This document shows positions 27,370 to 35,348 of a DNA stretch of 64,000 bases, in pieces. Both the position numbers and the translations under genes were made by a program. Below the pieces are notes generated by a model. The model did not search any database, was not told the DNA's origin, and saw nothing but the letters and a program-made list of their open reading frames with translations. The stretch is taken from assembly GCF_004016445.2 (NCBI RefSeq), contig NZ_SADT02000007.1, positions 501,958 through 565,957 on the forward strand. Reading direction: 5' to 3'. Source of the stretch: Mesorhizobium sp. M2E.F.Ca.ET.219.01.1.1. GTDB taxonomy: Bacteria; Pseudomonadota; Alphaproteobacteria; Rhizobiales; Rhizobiaceae. The first letter of the stretch is position 1. Each line of letters begins with the position of its first letter.

Positions 27370-28173
27370 TTAGGAGCGTTTGCGTGTGGGTTCGATATCG
27401 CCGGCATCGGAGCGCTGTCTCAGCCGCAGCCGGGAGACGCGCTGCCAGTCGCCGCTGCGCTCGGCTTCCGCCATCGAGCGCTCGACATAGGTGATGTGGT
27501 CCATCGCCGCCTTGCGCGCCGCGATCGGATCGCCGGCCTTGATCGCGCTATGGATCGCCCGGTGCTGCTCGAGCAGCGCCTCGCGCGCGCCGGGCACGCC
27601 GAACACCAGAAGCCGGTTCTGGAAAACGCCTTCCGACAGCAGCCGGTAGCAGGAGCGCAGTGTGTGCAGCAGGATGATGTTGTGCGCGCATTCGCACACC
27701 GCGTGATGGAACTCGACGTCGATCTCCGCCTCGTCGTCGAAGTCGCCGGTCCGGTGCGCCTCGTCCATGCGCGCCATGATGCGGTCGAGCAGGGCCAGAT
27801 CCTCCGGCGTTGCCCGCCGCGCCGCATATTCGGCCGCCACCGCCTCGATCTCGCGCCGGTATTCCAGATAGTCGGTCACCGCCTTGCGGTGCGTGGAGAT
27901 GAGGTCCGTCACCGGCTTGGTGAAGAGCTGGCCGATGACGTCGGCTACATGCGTGCCGCCGCCGGGGCGCGTCGTCAGCAGCCCGCGCCCTTCCAGCGCC
28001 TTCAGCGCATCGCGCAGGATCGGTCGCGACACGTCGAACTGGCGCGCCAGCTCGCGTTCGCCGGGGAGCCGGTCGCCAGTGCGCAGCACGCCTTCGAGGA
28101 TCAGGCTCTCGATCTGCTGAACCACCTCGTCGGCGGTGCGCGAATGCTCGATCCTGGAGAAAATGTCGCTCAA
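27370..28173 (-). CDS. GntR-family FCD regulator, LldR/GlcC-like
   Basis: 267 residues. Winged helix-turn-helix at about 12-80 (VQQIESLILEGVLRTGDRLPGERELARQFDVSRPILRDALKALEGRGLL) and an FCD domain with metal-ligand-type Asp/His residues (EIDVEFHHAVCECAHN). It precedes lldD by 23 bp in the same operon. A 20-21 bp palindrome in its own leader (28229-28249) recurs in the glcD leader (29925-29945), which suggests it controls itself, lldD and the glycolate oxidase operon in response to a hydroxy acid (inference). Confidence 0.9.
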   Translation of the reverse strand: MSDIFSRIEHSRTADEVVQQIESLILEGVLRTGDRLPGERELARQFDVSRPILRDALKALEGRGLLTTRPGGGTHVADVIGQLFTKPVTDLISTHRKAVTDYLEYRREIEAVAAEYAARRATPEDLALLDRIMARMDEAHRTGDFDDEAEIDVEFHHAVCECAHNIILLHTLRSCYRLLSEGVFQNRLLVFGVPGAREALLEQHRAIHSAIKAGDPIAARKAAMDHITYVERSMAEAERSGDWQRVSRLRLRQRSDAGDIEPTRKRS

Positions 28174-28228
28174 AGGGGCGCCTGGAGAACGGAACGGATG
28201 TCGCCCAGATTAATGCGTCTTTCGCCAA

Positions 28229-28249
28229 CTGGTCAAATTATTTATCCAA
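28229..28249. promoter_or_regulatory. Operator-like palindrome upstream of the FCD regulator
   Basis: Fits CTGGT-N-AAA-NNN-TTT-N-WCCA, 56 bp upstream of the regulator start and in the gap to the divergent DUF3422 gene. The same pattern lies before glcD. Confidence 0.5.
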
Positions 28250-28380
28250 TTCGCCCAATGCGGTCGGATCGCTTGCCGCGCGCCGCTATCGCCGGATGCT
28301 AATATTTGCTGTTTACGCGTCTCGCCGATTGCCGCAAGACGACCGGGTTGCACGAAGGGTCGAAAACAGGGGGACCAGCC

Positions 28381-29703
28381 GTGTCCGACGAGATGTCCAG
28401 TCTCGAATTCCAGCCGCGCGCGCAAGGCAGCGTCCTGGGCTTGCCGGCGCATGAGGGGCGGCCCGGCGCGATTGGCGAGGTCCATGCCCGTCCGCACCCG
28501 CTGATAGAAAAGCCGCGCGTGCTGATCCAGCTTTCTTTCATGACCGAGGCCGGCGCCGCGGTCGACCATGCCGTGCTCTCGGAGCTTTCGCGGCGGCTGG
28601 GCATCGCCGCGCCGGAGCGCAACGCGCGCCACCACGCCATGAAATGGGGCAAGGGCTCGCTGCGTTGGGAGCGGCATACGGAATTCTCGACTTATCTGTG
28701 GGAGGGGCCATTGGCCGAGAATGGCCGGGGGCAGGAGGATTCGCCCTTCGGCAACGGCTTCTCGCCTCCGGGCACGGTGATTTCCGGCATCCGCCTCGAA
28801 ATTCGCAAATGGACGCAGGCGAGCGAAAGGCTGATCGCCGGCTTCGATCCGACCAGTCTGTGCTATTCGCTGGTCGAGCGGGGCGCCGCCGCCATCATCA
28901 CCGATTTCCGCCAGGACGGCGACGGCCTGACCCGCATGCTGGTGCTCGACCGCGGCTTGACGCCGGCCAGCACCGGCGCCTTGTCGCAGCGGCTGATCGA
29001 CATCGAGACCTACCGCACGCTCGCCATGTTCGGCCTGCCGCTGGCGTTGACGCTGTCCGGCCGTGCCCGCCGTATCGAGGACCGCCTGGCCCAGACCACG
29101 CTGGAAATGAAGGCCGTCGAGACCCGCGACAGCCAGACGCTTCTCGCAGACCTCACCGAGCTCGCCGCCGAGCTCGAGGCAGACGCCGCGTCCAGCCTTT
29201 ACCGCTTCGGCGCCAGCCGTGCCTATGACGGCATCGTTACCGAAAGGCTGGGGGCGCTGGATGAAGAGCCGGTGCAGGGTTTCGACACCTGGGCGGGCTT
29301 CCTGCTGCGGCGCATGGCGCCGGCCATGCGCACCTGCCGCTCGGTCGAGGAGCGCCAGGCCAACCTGTCGCGAAAGCTCACCCGCGCGACCACGCTCTTA
29401 CGCACCTGGGTCGATGTCGAAGTCGAGAAGCAGAACCGCGACCTGCTGGCGTCGATGAACAACCGCGCCCGGCTGCAACTGCGCCTGCAGCAGACGGTCG
29501 AAGGCCTGTCCGTGGCCGCCGTGTCGTACTACGTCGTCGGTCTCATCGGCTATGTCGCCAAGGGCGCCTCGGTCTTCGGCCATGCCTTCGCGCCCGAGGT
29601 CGTCACCGCCGCCTCCGTGCCGGTCGCCATCCTGCTCGTCTGGTGGGGCGTGCGCCGCGTTCGCAGGATGCATTCCGAGCCGGCGAAGCAGCCGGGCGAG
29701 TAG
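28381..29703 (+). CDS. DUF3422 family membrane protein
   Basis: About 440 residues from the GTG at 28381, chosen because GGGGGA precedes it and residues upstream look non-coding; ATG 28393 is an alternative. The N-terminal part has HARPHPLIEKPRVLIQLSF and a KWGKGSLRWERHTEFSTYLWEG segment characteristic of DUF3422; the C-terminus has a coiled region and two membrane helices (VAAVSYYVVGLIGYVAKG and VTAASVPVAILLVWWGV). The function of the family is unknown. Divergent from the FCD regulator. Confidence 0.85.
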   Translation: MSDEMSSLEFQPRAQGSVLGLPAHEGRPGAIGEVHARPHPLIEKPRVLIQLSFMTEAGAAVDHAVLSELSRRLGIAAPERNARHHAMKWGKGSLRWERHTEFSTYLWEGPLAENGRGQEDSPFGNGFSPPGTVISGIRLEIRKWTQASERLIAGFDPTSLCYSLVERGAAAIITDFRQDGDGLTRMLVLDRGLTPASTGALSQRLIDIETYRTLAMFGLPLALTLSGRARRIEDRLAQTTLEMKAVETRDSQTLLADLTELAAELEADAASSLYRFGASRAYDGIVTERLGALDEEPVQGFDTWAGFLLRRMAPAMRTCRSVEERQANLSRKLTRATTLLRTWVDVEVEKQNRDLLASMNNRARLQLRLQQTVEGLSVAAVSYYVVGLIGYVAKGASVFGHAFAPEVVTAASVPVAILLVWWGVRRVRRMHSEPAKQPGE

Positions 29704-29713
29704 GCACCTCTTT

Positions 29714-29832
29714 TACCCTCCCCCTTGTGGGGAGGGTCGATCCGCGCAGCGGATCGGGGAGGGGGCTCGCCTCGCCAACGCGGCCCCCGCCCCGCTCACT
29801 TCGTTCGCGACCCTCCCCACAAGGGGGACGGT
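29714..29832. repeat. Inverted pair of two-hairpin repeats (upstream of glcD)
   Basis: Left unit: stem CCCTCCCC / GGGGAGGG (29716-29736) followed by stem CGATCCGC / GCGGATCG (29738-29756) and GGGGAGGGGG. Right unit (about 29785-29832) is its imperfect reverse complement; the 22-nt outer arms differ at one base. Confidence 0.75.
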
Positions 29833-29924
29833 AGAGCGCCAGCGGCAGATTGCCGCTGCGGAAGCTGGGCACTACGCTCGCCACCGTATGTAACCAAAGC
29901 AGCGTTTGCAACAAAACCGTCGAG

Positions 29925-29945
29925 CTGGTAAAAGATTTTGACCAG
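29925..29945. promoter_or_regulatory. Operator-like palindrome in the glcD leader
   Basis: Ends 17 bp before the glcD ATG. Outer arms CTGGT / ACCAG and inner AAA / TTT match the palindrome upstream of the FCD regulator at 28229-28249; a repressor bound here would overlap the ribosome-binding region. Confidence 0.5.
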
Positions 29946-29961
29946 TCAAGCGAGATGACCG

Positions 29962-31458
29962 ATGTCCGGCCTAGCCATGCCCAAGCCAGATGCCGAAACG
30001 CTGCGTCGGCGCGCCGAGATCGTCGCCGACATGCGCATCATCGTGCCGGGCGAGGGGGTTGTCGACGCGGCCAATGAAATGCGCGCCTTCGAGAGCGACG
30101 GCCTGACCGCCTACCGGCAGCTGCCGCTGGTCGTTGTGCTGCCGGAAACGGTGGCGCAGGTGTCGCGCGTGCTCAAATACTGCAACGAGCGCAACATCCG
30201 CGTCGTGCCGCGCGGGTCCGGCACCTCGCTCTCGGGCGGCGCGCTGCCGCTGGAAGACGCGGTGCTCCTGGTGATGAGCCGTTTCAACCGCATCCTGGCG
30301 ATCGACTATCCCAACCGCATCGTCGTCGCGCAGCCGGGCGTCACCAATCTCGGCATCACCACCGCCGTCGAGCAGGAGGGCTTCTACTATGCCCCCGATC
30401 CATCCTCCCAGATCGCCTGCTCGATCGGCGGCAATGTCGCGGAAAATTCCGGCGGCGTGCATTGCCTGAAATACGGGCTTACCGCCAACAATGTGCTGGG
30501 CATCGAGATGGTGCTGATGAATGGCGAGGTGGTCCGCCTCGGCGGCAGTCATCTCGACCAGGAAGGCTATGACCTGCTCGGCGTCATGACCGGCTCGGAA
30601 GGCCTGCTCGGCGTCGTCACTGAGGTGACCGTCCGCATTTTGAAGAAGCCGGAGACGGCGCGCGCGCTGCTGATCGGCTTCCCGACCAGCGAAGAGGGCG
30701 GCCAATGCGTCGCCGACATCATCGGCGCCGGCATCATTCCAGGCGGCATGGAGATGATGGACCGCCCTGCGATCCATGCGGCGGAGGATTTCGTCCATGC
30801 CGGTTACCCGCTCGACGTCGAGGCGCTGCTCATCGTCGAGCTCGACGGGCCGAGCGTCGAAGTCGACCATTTGATCGGCCTCGTCGAGGCGATCGCCTAC
30901 CGCAACGGCTCGACCACCTGCCGCATCTCGCAGTCAGAGCAGGAGCGGCTGAGTTTCTGGGCCGGCCGCAAGGCGGCTTTCCCGGCGGTCGGCCGCATCT
31001 CGCCCGACTATTACTGCATGGACGGCACCATCCCGCGCAAGGAACTGCCGCGCGTGCTCGCCGGCATGCGCGAACTTTCCGAGAAATACGGGCTTGGCGT
31101 CGCCAATGTCTTCCACGCCGGCGACGGCAATCTGCACCCGCTGATCCTCTACGACGCCAATGTGCCGGGCGAGCTCGACAAGGCCGAAAGCTTCGGCGCC
31201 GACATTTTGCGGCTTTGCGTCGAGGTCGGCGGCGTGTTGACCGGCGAGCACGGCGTCGGCGTCGAGAAGCGCGACCTCATGCCGGAAATGTTCAACCAGA
31301 TCGATCTCGACCAGCAGATGCGCGTCAAATGCGCCTTCGACCCCAATCACCTGCTCAACCCGGGGAAAGTGTTTCCGCAGCTGCGCCGGTGCGCGGAGCT
31401 GGGAAGGATGCATGTGCATCGCGGGCAAGTGGCGTTTCCGGATATACCGAGGTTTTGA
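29962..31458 (+). CDS. glcD: Glycolate oxidase FAD subunit
   Basis: 498 residues. PCMH-type FAD-binding domain (VPRGSGTSLSGGALPLEDAV, PSSQIACSIGGNVAENSGG) and C-terminal FAD-oxidase domain with NVFHAGDGNLHPLILYD and GGVLTGEHGVGVEKRDLM. It is the catalytic subunit that oxidises glycolate (or D-lactate) to glyoxylate in a GlcDEF complex at the membrane. The stop overlaps the ATG of the DUF559 gene by one base (TGATG), placing that unrelated gene between glcD and glcE. A shared operator-like site lies in the leader. Confidence 0.94.
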   Translation: MSGLAMPKPDAETLRRRAEIVADMRIIVPGEGVVDAANEMRAFESDGLTAYRQLPLVVVLPETVAQVSRVLKYCNERNIRVVPRGSGTSLSGGALPLEDAVLLVMSRFNRILAIDYPNRIVVAQPGVTNLGITTAVEQEGFYYAPDPSSQIACSIGGNVAENSGGVHCLKYGLTANNVLGIEMVLMNGEVVRLGGSHLDQEGYDLLGVMTGSEGLLGVVTEVTVRILKKPETARALLIGFPTSEEGGQCVADIIGAGIIPGGMEMMDRPAIHAAEDFVHAGYPLDVEALLIVELDGPSVEVDHLIGLVEAIAYRNGSTTCRISQSEQERLSFWAGRKAAFPAVGRISPDYYCMDGTIPRKELPRVLAGMRELSEKYGLGVANVFHAGDGNLHPLILYDANVPGELDKAESFGADILRLCVEVGGVLTGEHGVGVEKRDLMPEMFNQIDLDQQMRVKCAFDPNHLLNPGKVFPQLRRCAELGRMHVHRGQVAFPDIPRF

Positions 31459-31970
31459 TGGGGGCTCAGGATCAAAGTTCCTCGCCCCCGCAAAGCGGGG
31501 GAGAGGTGGCTCGGGCGAAGCCCGAGACGGAGAGGGGGACGCCCTATCAGCCAAGCCGCCGTTCGCCAGAAAAGATCGCCCGAGCGCGCGAGCTGCGTCA
31601 CGGTGAAAATCAGGCTGAGGCAACTCTCTGGAACGAATTGAAAGCCAAGAAGCTGGGTGGGTATAAATTCGTTCGCCAGATGCCCATCGGTCCGTATTTC
31701 GCGGATTTCGCCTGCAGGAGCCAAAAGCTGATCGTGGAGCTAGATGGCAGCCAGCACGCGGACAGTTCATACGACAGGCGGCGGGATGAATTCATGCGGG
31801 GCGAGGGCTTCTCGGTTTTGCGGTTTTGGAGCTTCGATGTTTTGAAGAACAGGAGGAGCGTTTGCGAGACGATCCTCGCAGCGCTGGAAGGGCGGCTTGT
31901 TGAAGATGTAGTTGCTGTCGATCTCAGGTTTGTTTTCGCAACCAGGCTGACGGGAGACGGCGCTCTATGA
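31458..31970 (+). CDS. DUF559 endonuclease-like protein
   Basis: 170 residues. Residues about 36-146 are a DUF559 domain, related to Vsr/PD-(D/E)XK-type nucleases: ARELRHGENQAEATLWNELK, FVRQMPIGPYFADFAC (Asp83) and LIVELDGSQHAD (Glu94, Asp96), then RFWSFDVLKN. The putative catalytic acidic residues are present, so it is probably active. Residues about 8-27 are encoded by the left 61-nt repeat, and a matching inverted copy starts 3 bp after the stop. The gene splits glcD from glcE and is probably a late insertion. Its biological role is unknown. Confidence 0.85.
   Translation: MGAQDQSSSPPQSGGEVARAKPETERGTPYQPSRRSPEKIARARELRHGENQAEATLWNELKAKKLGGYKFVRQMPIGPYFADFACRSQKLIVELDGSQHADSSYDRRRDEFMRGEGFSVLRFWSFDVLKNRRSVCETILAALEGRLVEDVVAVDLRFVFATRLTGDGAL
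31478..31538 (+). repeat. 61-nt two-hairpin repeat, left copy
   Basis: Contains stems CCCCCGC / GCGGGGG and CTCGGGC / GCCCGAG, each with a 3-nt loop, separated by an AG-rich linker and ending in GGAGAGGGGG. It lies inside the DUF559 reading frame and is the reverse complement of 31974-32034 with a single mismatch. Confidence 0.92.
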
Positions 31971-31973
31971 CGG

Positions 31974-32034
31974 CCCCCTCTCCGTCTCGGGCTTTGCCCG
32001 AGCCACCTCTCCCCCGCTTTGCGGGGGCGAGGAA
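31974..32034 (-). repeat. 61-nt two-hairpin repeat, right inverted copy
   Basis: Reverse complement of 31478-31538 except for one C/T change in the loop of the CTCGGGC hairpin. Starts 3 bp after the DUF559 stop codon. Confidence 0.92.
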
Positions 32035-32072
32035 CCCAGGCTTTTCAAGGCCGCGACGTCGGCGATTAGCGT

Positions 32073-32127
32073 TTCCTCGCCCCCATGGAATGGGGGAGGG
32101 GTGTCCGCGTAGCGGACGGAGAGGGGG
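32073..32127 (+). repeat. Diverged two-hairpin repeat before glcE
   Basis: Same framework as the 61-nt repeat (TTCCTCGC start, GGAGAGGGGG end), but the stems are CCCCCAT / ATGGGGG and GTCCGC / GCGGAC, so both arms changed while pairing was kept. A degenerate inverted partner follows at about 32146-32171. Confidence 0.8.
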
Positions 32128-32184
32128 CAGCGCTGCCACATGCCATTGCCCCCGCCTTGCGGAGACGAGGAAAGGCGCGCGCTC

Positions 32185-33441
32185 ATGACCACCTTTACCC
32201 CATCGTCACCCACCGAAACCCTCTCCACCATCCAATGGGCGGCAGCTGAAGAGACGCCCCTCGAAATCCTCGGTCACGGCTCCAAGCGCGGCATCGGCCG
32301 TCCGCTGCAGACCGAGCATACGCTCGACCTCTCCAAGCTCGCCGGCATAACCCTTTACGAGCCCGCCGAGCTGGTGCTCTCGGCCAAGGCAGGCACGCCG
32401 CTCGCCGAGATCGAACAACTGCTTGCCGAAAACGGCCAGCAATTCGCCTTCGAGCCGATGGACCATGGCCCGTTGCTCGGTGGCGAGCCAGGCAGAGGCA
32501 CCATCGGCGGCGTGCTGGCCTCGAACCTGTCCGGCCCGCGCCGGCTGAAGGCCGGAGCCGCGCGCGACCATATCCTTGGTGTCGCCGCGGTCTCCGGCCG
32601 TGGCGAGGCCTTCAACTCGGGCGGGCGCGTCGTCAAGAACGTCACCGGCTACGATCTGTCCAAGCTGATGGCGAACAGCTGGGGCACGCTGGCGGTGCTC
32701 ACCGATGTCACCTTCAAGGTTCTGCCGGCCGCCGAAACGGAAGTGACCTTGGCCATCCGCGGTCTGCTCGACGAGGCCGCCGTCGCCGCCATGGCGCTGG
32801 CGCTGGGCTCCAGCGCCGAGGTGTCGAGCGCGGCACATCTGCCGGAGCGCATCGCCGCGCGCGTCGCCGGGGGCAAGCACGGCAGCGACGCCGCAACGCT
32901 GCTGCGCGTCGAGGGGTTTGGCCCCTCGGTCGTCTATCGCATCGAAGCGCTCAAGCAGCTGCTCGGCAAGGCCGGGCCGCTGGAAGAGATCGCCGGCGAA
33001 GCGTCGAAAACCATCTGGCGCGACATCCGCGATTGCCGGCCCTTCGCCGACGGCGGCGCGCGAGCGGTCTGGCGCGTCTCGATGGCGCCATCCGAGGCGC
33101 ATCACATGGTGATGGCGCTGCGCATGCAGGCGGCGGTCGATGCGTTCTACGATTGGCAGGGCGGCCTGGTGTGGCTGTCGATGCGCGAAGACGATCCGGA
33201 GGCCGACCTCTTACGCGGCTTGATCCGCAAGCATGGCGGCGGCCATGCAACGTTGGTGCGCGCTTCGCCCCCGCACCGCGCGGCTCTGCCGGTGTTCGAA
33301 CCGCAGCCGCCGCATCTGGCGGCGCTGTCGGCGCGGCTCAAGGCCGAATTCGACCCGAAGAATATCCTCAACCCCGGCCGCATGGCGCCGGGCGCCGGCT
33401 CTGCTACTCTTGCCCGATCAACGGAGGGAGCAGCATCATGA
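32185..33441 (+). CDS. glcE: Glycolate oxidase FAD-binding subunit
   Basis: 418 residues from ATG 32185 (MTTFTPSSPTETLS); the frame extends upstream into repeat sequence and is not used. A PCMH FAD-binding domain is visible (LEILGHGSKRGIGRP, GTIGGVLASNLSGPRRLKAGAARDHILGV, GGRVVKNVTGYDLSKLM). GlcE pairs with GlcD and GlcF in the glycolate oxidase complex. Its stop overlaps the next start (ATGA, 33438-33441). A DUF559 gene and repeats now separate it from glcD by over 700 bp. Confidence 0.93.
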   Translation: MTTFTPSSPTETLSTIQWAAAEETPLEILGHGSKRGIGRPLQTEHTLDLSKLAGITLYEPAELVLSAKAGTPLAEIEQLLAENGQQFAFEPMDHGPLLGGEPGRGTIGGVLASNLSGPRRLKAGAARDHILGVAAVSGRGEAFNSGGRVVKNVTGYDLSKLMANSWGTLAVLTDVTFKVLPAAETEVTLAIRGLLDEAAVAAMALALGSSAEVSSAAHLPERIAARVAGGKHGSDAATLLRVEGFGPSVVYRIEALKQLLGKAGPLEEIAGEASKTIWRDIRDCRPFADGGARAVWRVSMAPSEAHHMVMALRMQAAVDAFYDWQGGLVWLSMREDDPEADLLRGLIRKHGGGHATLVRASPPHRAALPVFEPQPPHLAALSARLKAEFDPKNILNPGRMAPGAGSATLARSTEGAAS

Positions 33442-33827
33442 CCAATACCGATCCAGGACCGAGCAGCGCGCCGCGCCAGACCGATCGCTGGCTGGAGCCG
33501 GGCCAGACCAACGCGCTGGTCATCTACATTCTCTACCTCGCCAGCCTCGTCATCGGCGTCACCGGCATTGTCGGCATCGTGCTTGCCTACATCAACCGCG
33601 GCAAGGCCGGCGGCTTCGTCGAAAGCCACTACACGTTCCTGATCAGGACGTTCTGGATCGGCCTTCTCTACGCGCTGATCTCGGTGGTCCTGATGATGCT
33701 TGTGATCGGCTTCGTGCTGATGTTGGCCGTCGCCGTCTGGTTTATCGCCCGCTGCATTCTGGGCATCCAGGCGCTGCAGCGCGGCGAGCCCGTCAGGACC
33801 CCGCAAAGCTGGCTTCTGGGACAGTAA
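33438..33827 (+). CDS. DUF4870-like small membrane protein
   Basis: 129 residues, with three predicted membrane helices (ALVIYILYLASLVIGVTGIVGI, FLIRTFWIGLLYALI, VVLMMLVIGFVLMLAVAVWFIARCI), preceded by a polar Pro-rich tail. The layout matches DUF4870/TIC20-like membrane proteins of unknown function. It is translationally coupled to glcE (ATGA overlap) and followed by glcF after 10 bp, so it is made with the glycolate oxidase subunits and might help dock the complex on the membrane (inference). Confidence 0.8.
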   Translation: MTNTDPGPSSAPRQTDRWLEPGQTNALVIYILYLASLVIGVTGIVGIVLAYINRGKAGGFVESHYTFLIRTFWIGLLYALISVVLMMLVIGFVLMLAVAVWFIARCILGIQALQRGEPVRTPQSWLLGQ

Positions 33828-33837
33828 GGATTCTTGC

Positions 33838-35163
33838 GTGCAGACCAATTTCTCCCTTGCCCAGCTCGCCGATCCGCATGTCGCGGAATCGGAGAAGATC
33901 CTGCGCAAATGCGTGCATTGCGGCTTCTGCACCGCCACTTGTCCGACCTATGTGACGCTTGGCAACGAACTGGATTCGCCGCGCGGCCGCATCTACCTCA
34001 TCAAGGACATGCTGGAGAACGGCCGCCCGGCGGATAAGGAGATCGTCACCCATATCGACCGGTGTCTCTCCTGCCTTGCCTGCATGACGACATGTCCGTC
34101 GGGCGTGAACTACATGCATCTGGTCGACCACGCCCGCGCCCACATCCAGGAGACCTACAAGCGGCCGCTGCTCGACCGGCTGACCCGGGCCGTGCTGGCC
34201 TTCGTGCTGCCTTATCCCAGCCGCTTCCGCGCCGCGCTGAAACTGGCCGGTCTCGGCCGGCCTTTCATAGGCCTGTTCGAAAAACTGCCGGCCTTGAAGC
34301 CGGTCGCAGCCATGCTGAAGCTCGCCCCATCGTCACTTCCGCCTGTGTCGCCAAAGGCCTCGCCTGGTGTGCATGCCGGGCAGGGAACAAAGCGCGGCCG
34401 CGTCGCCATCCTCACCGGTTGCGCGCAATCGGTGCTCGATCCCGCCATCAACGACACCACCATCTCGCTGCTGACCAGGCTGGGCGTCGAGGTCGTGGTG
34501 CCGGAAGGCGAGGGCTGCTGCGGCGCGCTCGTCCATCACATGGGCCGCGAGGATCAGGCCCTGGCCTCTGCCAGACGGAATGTCGACGCCTGGACGCGCG
34601 CTGTCGGGCAGGGTGGCCTCGACGCCATCATCATCACCGCGTCCGGTTGCGGCACCACGATCAAGGATTACGGCTTCATGCTGCGCCTTGATCCGGCCTA
34701 TGCGGACAAGGCCGCGCGCGTCTCGGCGCTGGCCAAGGACGTCACGGAATATCTCGCCACGCTCGACCTGCCCGAGCCGGCGCGCAAGCCGGGCACTGTC
34801 GTCGCCTATCACTCCGCCTGCTCCATGCAGCATGGCCAGAAGATCACGCGCCAGCCGAAGGAGTTGCTCGCCAAGGCGGGCTTTGTCGTGCGCGAGCCGC
34901 GCGAAGGGCATCTGTGCTGCGGCTCGGCCGGCACCTACAACATCCTGCAGCCCGAGATCTCGGCGAAACTGCGCGACCGCAAGGTGAAAAATATCGAAGC
35001 GACCGGCGCCGAAATCGTCGCCACCGGCAACATCGGCTGCATCACCCAGATCGCCTCCGCCGCGAAGCTGCCGGTGGTGCACACGATCAAGCTGCTCGAC
35101 TGGGCCTATGGCGGTCCCATGCCGGAGGGCGTTTCCGAACGAGAGCTTGCGGCGGCAGAGTGA
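33838..35163 (+). CDS. glcF: Glycolate oxidase iron-sulfur subunit
   Basis: 441 residues from a GTG at 33838. Two ferredoxin-type [4Fe-4S] motifs are present: CVHCGFCTATCPT (Cys25, 28, 31, 35) and CLSCLACMTTCPSG, followed by two CCG-type cysteine-rich domains (GEGCCGALVHHMG and HLCCGSAGTYN). GlcF carries electrons from GlcD to the respiratory quinone pool. Last gene of the glc operon; a two-hairpin repeat follows. Confidence 0.95.
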   Translation: MQTNFSLAQLADPHVAESEKILRKCVHCGFCTATCPTYVTLGNELDSPRGRIYLIKDMLENGRPADKEIVTHIDRCLSCLACMTTCPSGVNYMHLVDHARAHIQETYKRPLLDRLTRAVLAFVLPYPSRFRAALKLAGLGRPFIGLFEKLPALKPVAAMLKLAPSSLPPVSPKASPGVHAGQGTKRGRVAILTGCAQSVLDPAINDTTISLLTRLGVEVVVPEGEGCCGALVHHMGREDQALASARRNVDAWTRAVGQGGLDAIIITASGCGTTIKDYGFMLRLDPAYADKAARVSALAKDVTEYLATLDLPEPARKPGTVVAYHSACSMQHGQKITRQPKELLAKAGFVVREPREGHLCCGSAGTYNILQPEISAKLRDRKVKNIEATGAEIVATGNIGCITQIASAAKLPVVHTIKLLDWAYGGPMPEGVSERELAAAE

Positions 35164-35178
35164 TCCTTGTCGTCGTCG

Positions 35179-35344
35179 CCCCTCATCCGGCCGCTTCGCG
35201 GCCACCTTCTCCCCGGCGGGGAGAGGAGGTTGGGGCCGGCGCCGACAATCTCCTCTCCCCTCGGGGGTCCGAAGGACGGGCGAGACCCGTGGCTCGCCCC
35301 GGAATGGTCACCCGAGCGAAGCGGAGGCTGGGTGAGGGGGAGTG
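35179..35344. repeat. Inverted pair of two-hairpin repeats (glcF-folD gap)
   Basis: Left unit has stems GGCCGC / GCGGCC (35189-35203) and TCTCCCC / GGGGAGA (35208-35224); the right unit (about 35295-35344) is a degenerate reverse complement ending in GTGAGGGGGA. It fills the gap between the convergent glcF and folD genes. Confidence 0.7.
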
Positions 35345-35348
35345 CCGC

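Larger units (their letters stand above)
31478..32034. mobile_element. Putative repeat-bounded DUF559 unit
   Basis: The segment from the left repeat to the right repeat contains only the DUF559 gene and interrupts the glcD-glcE order. It has the general form of a small mobile cassette, but no target-site duplication could be identified, so mobility is an inference. Confidence 0.4.
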
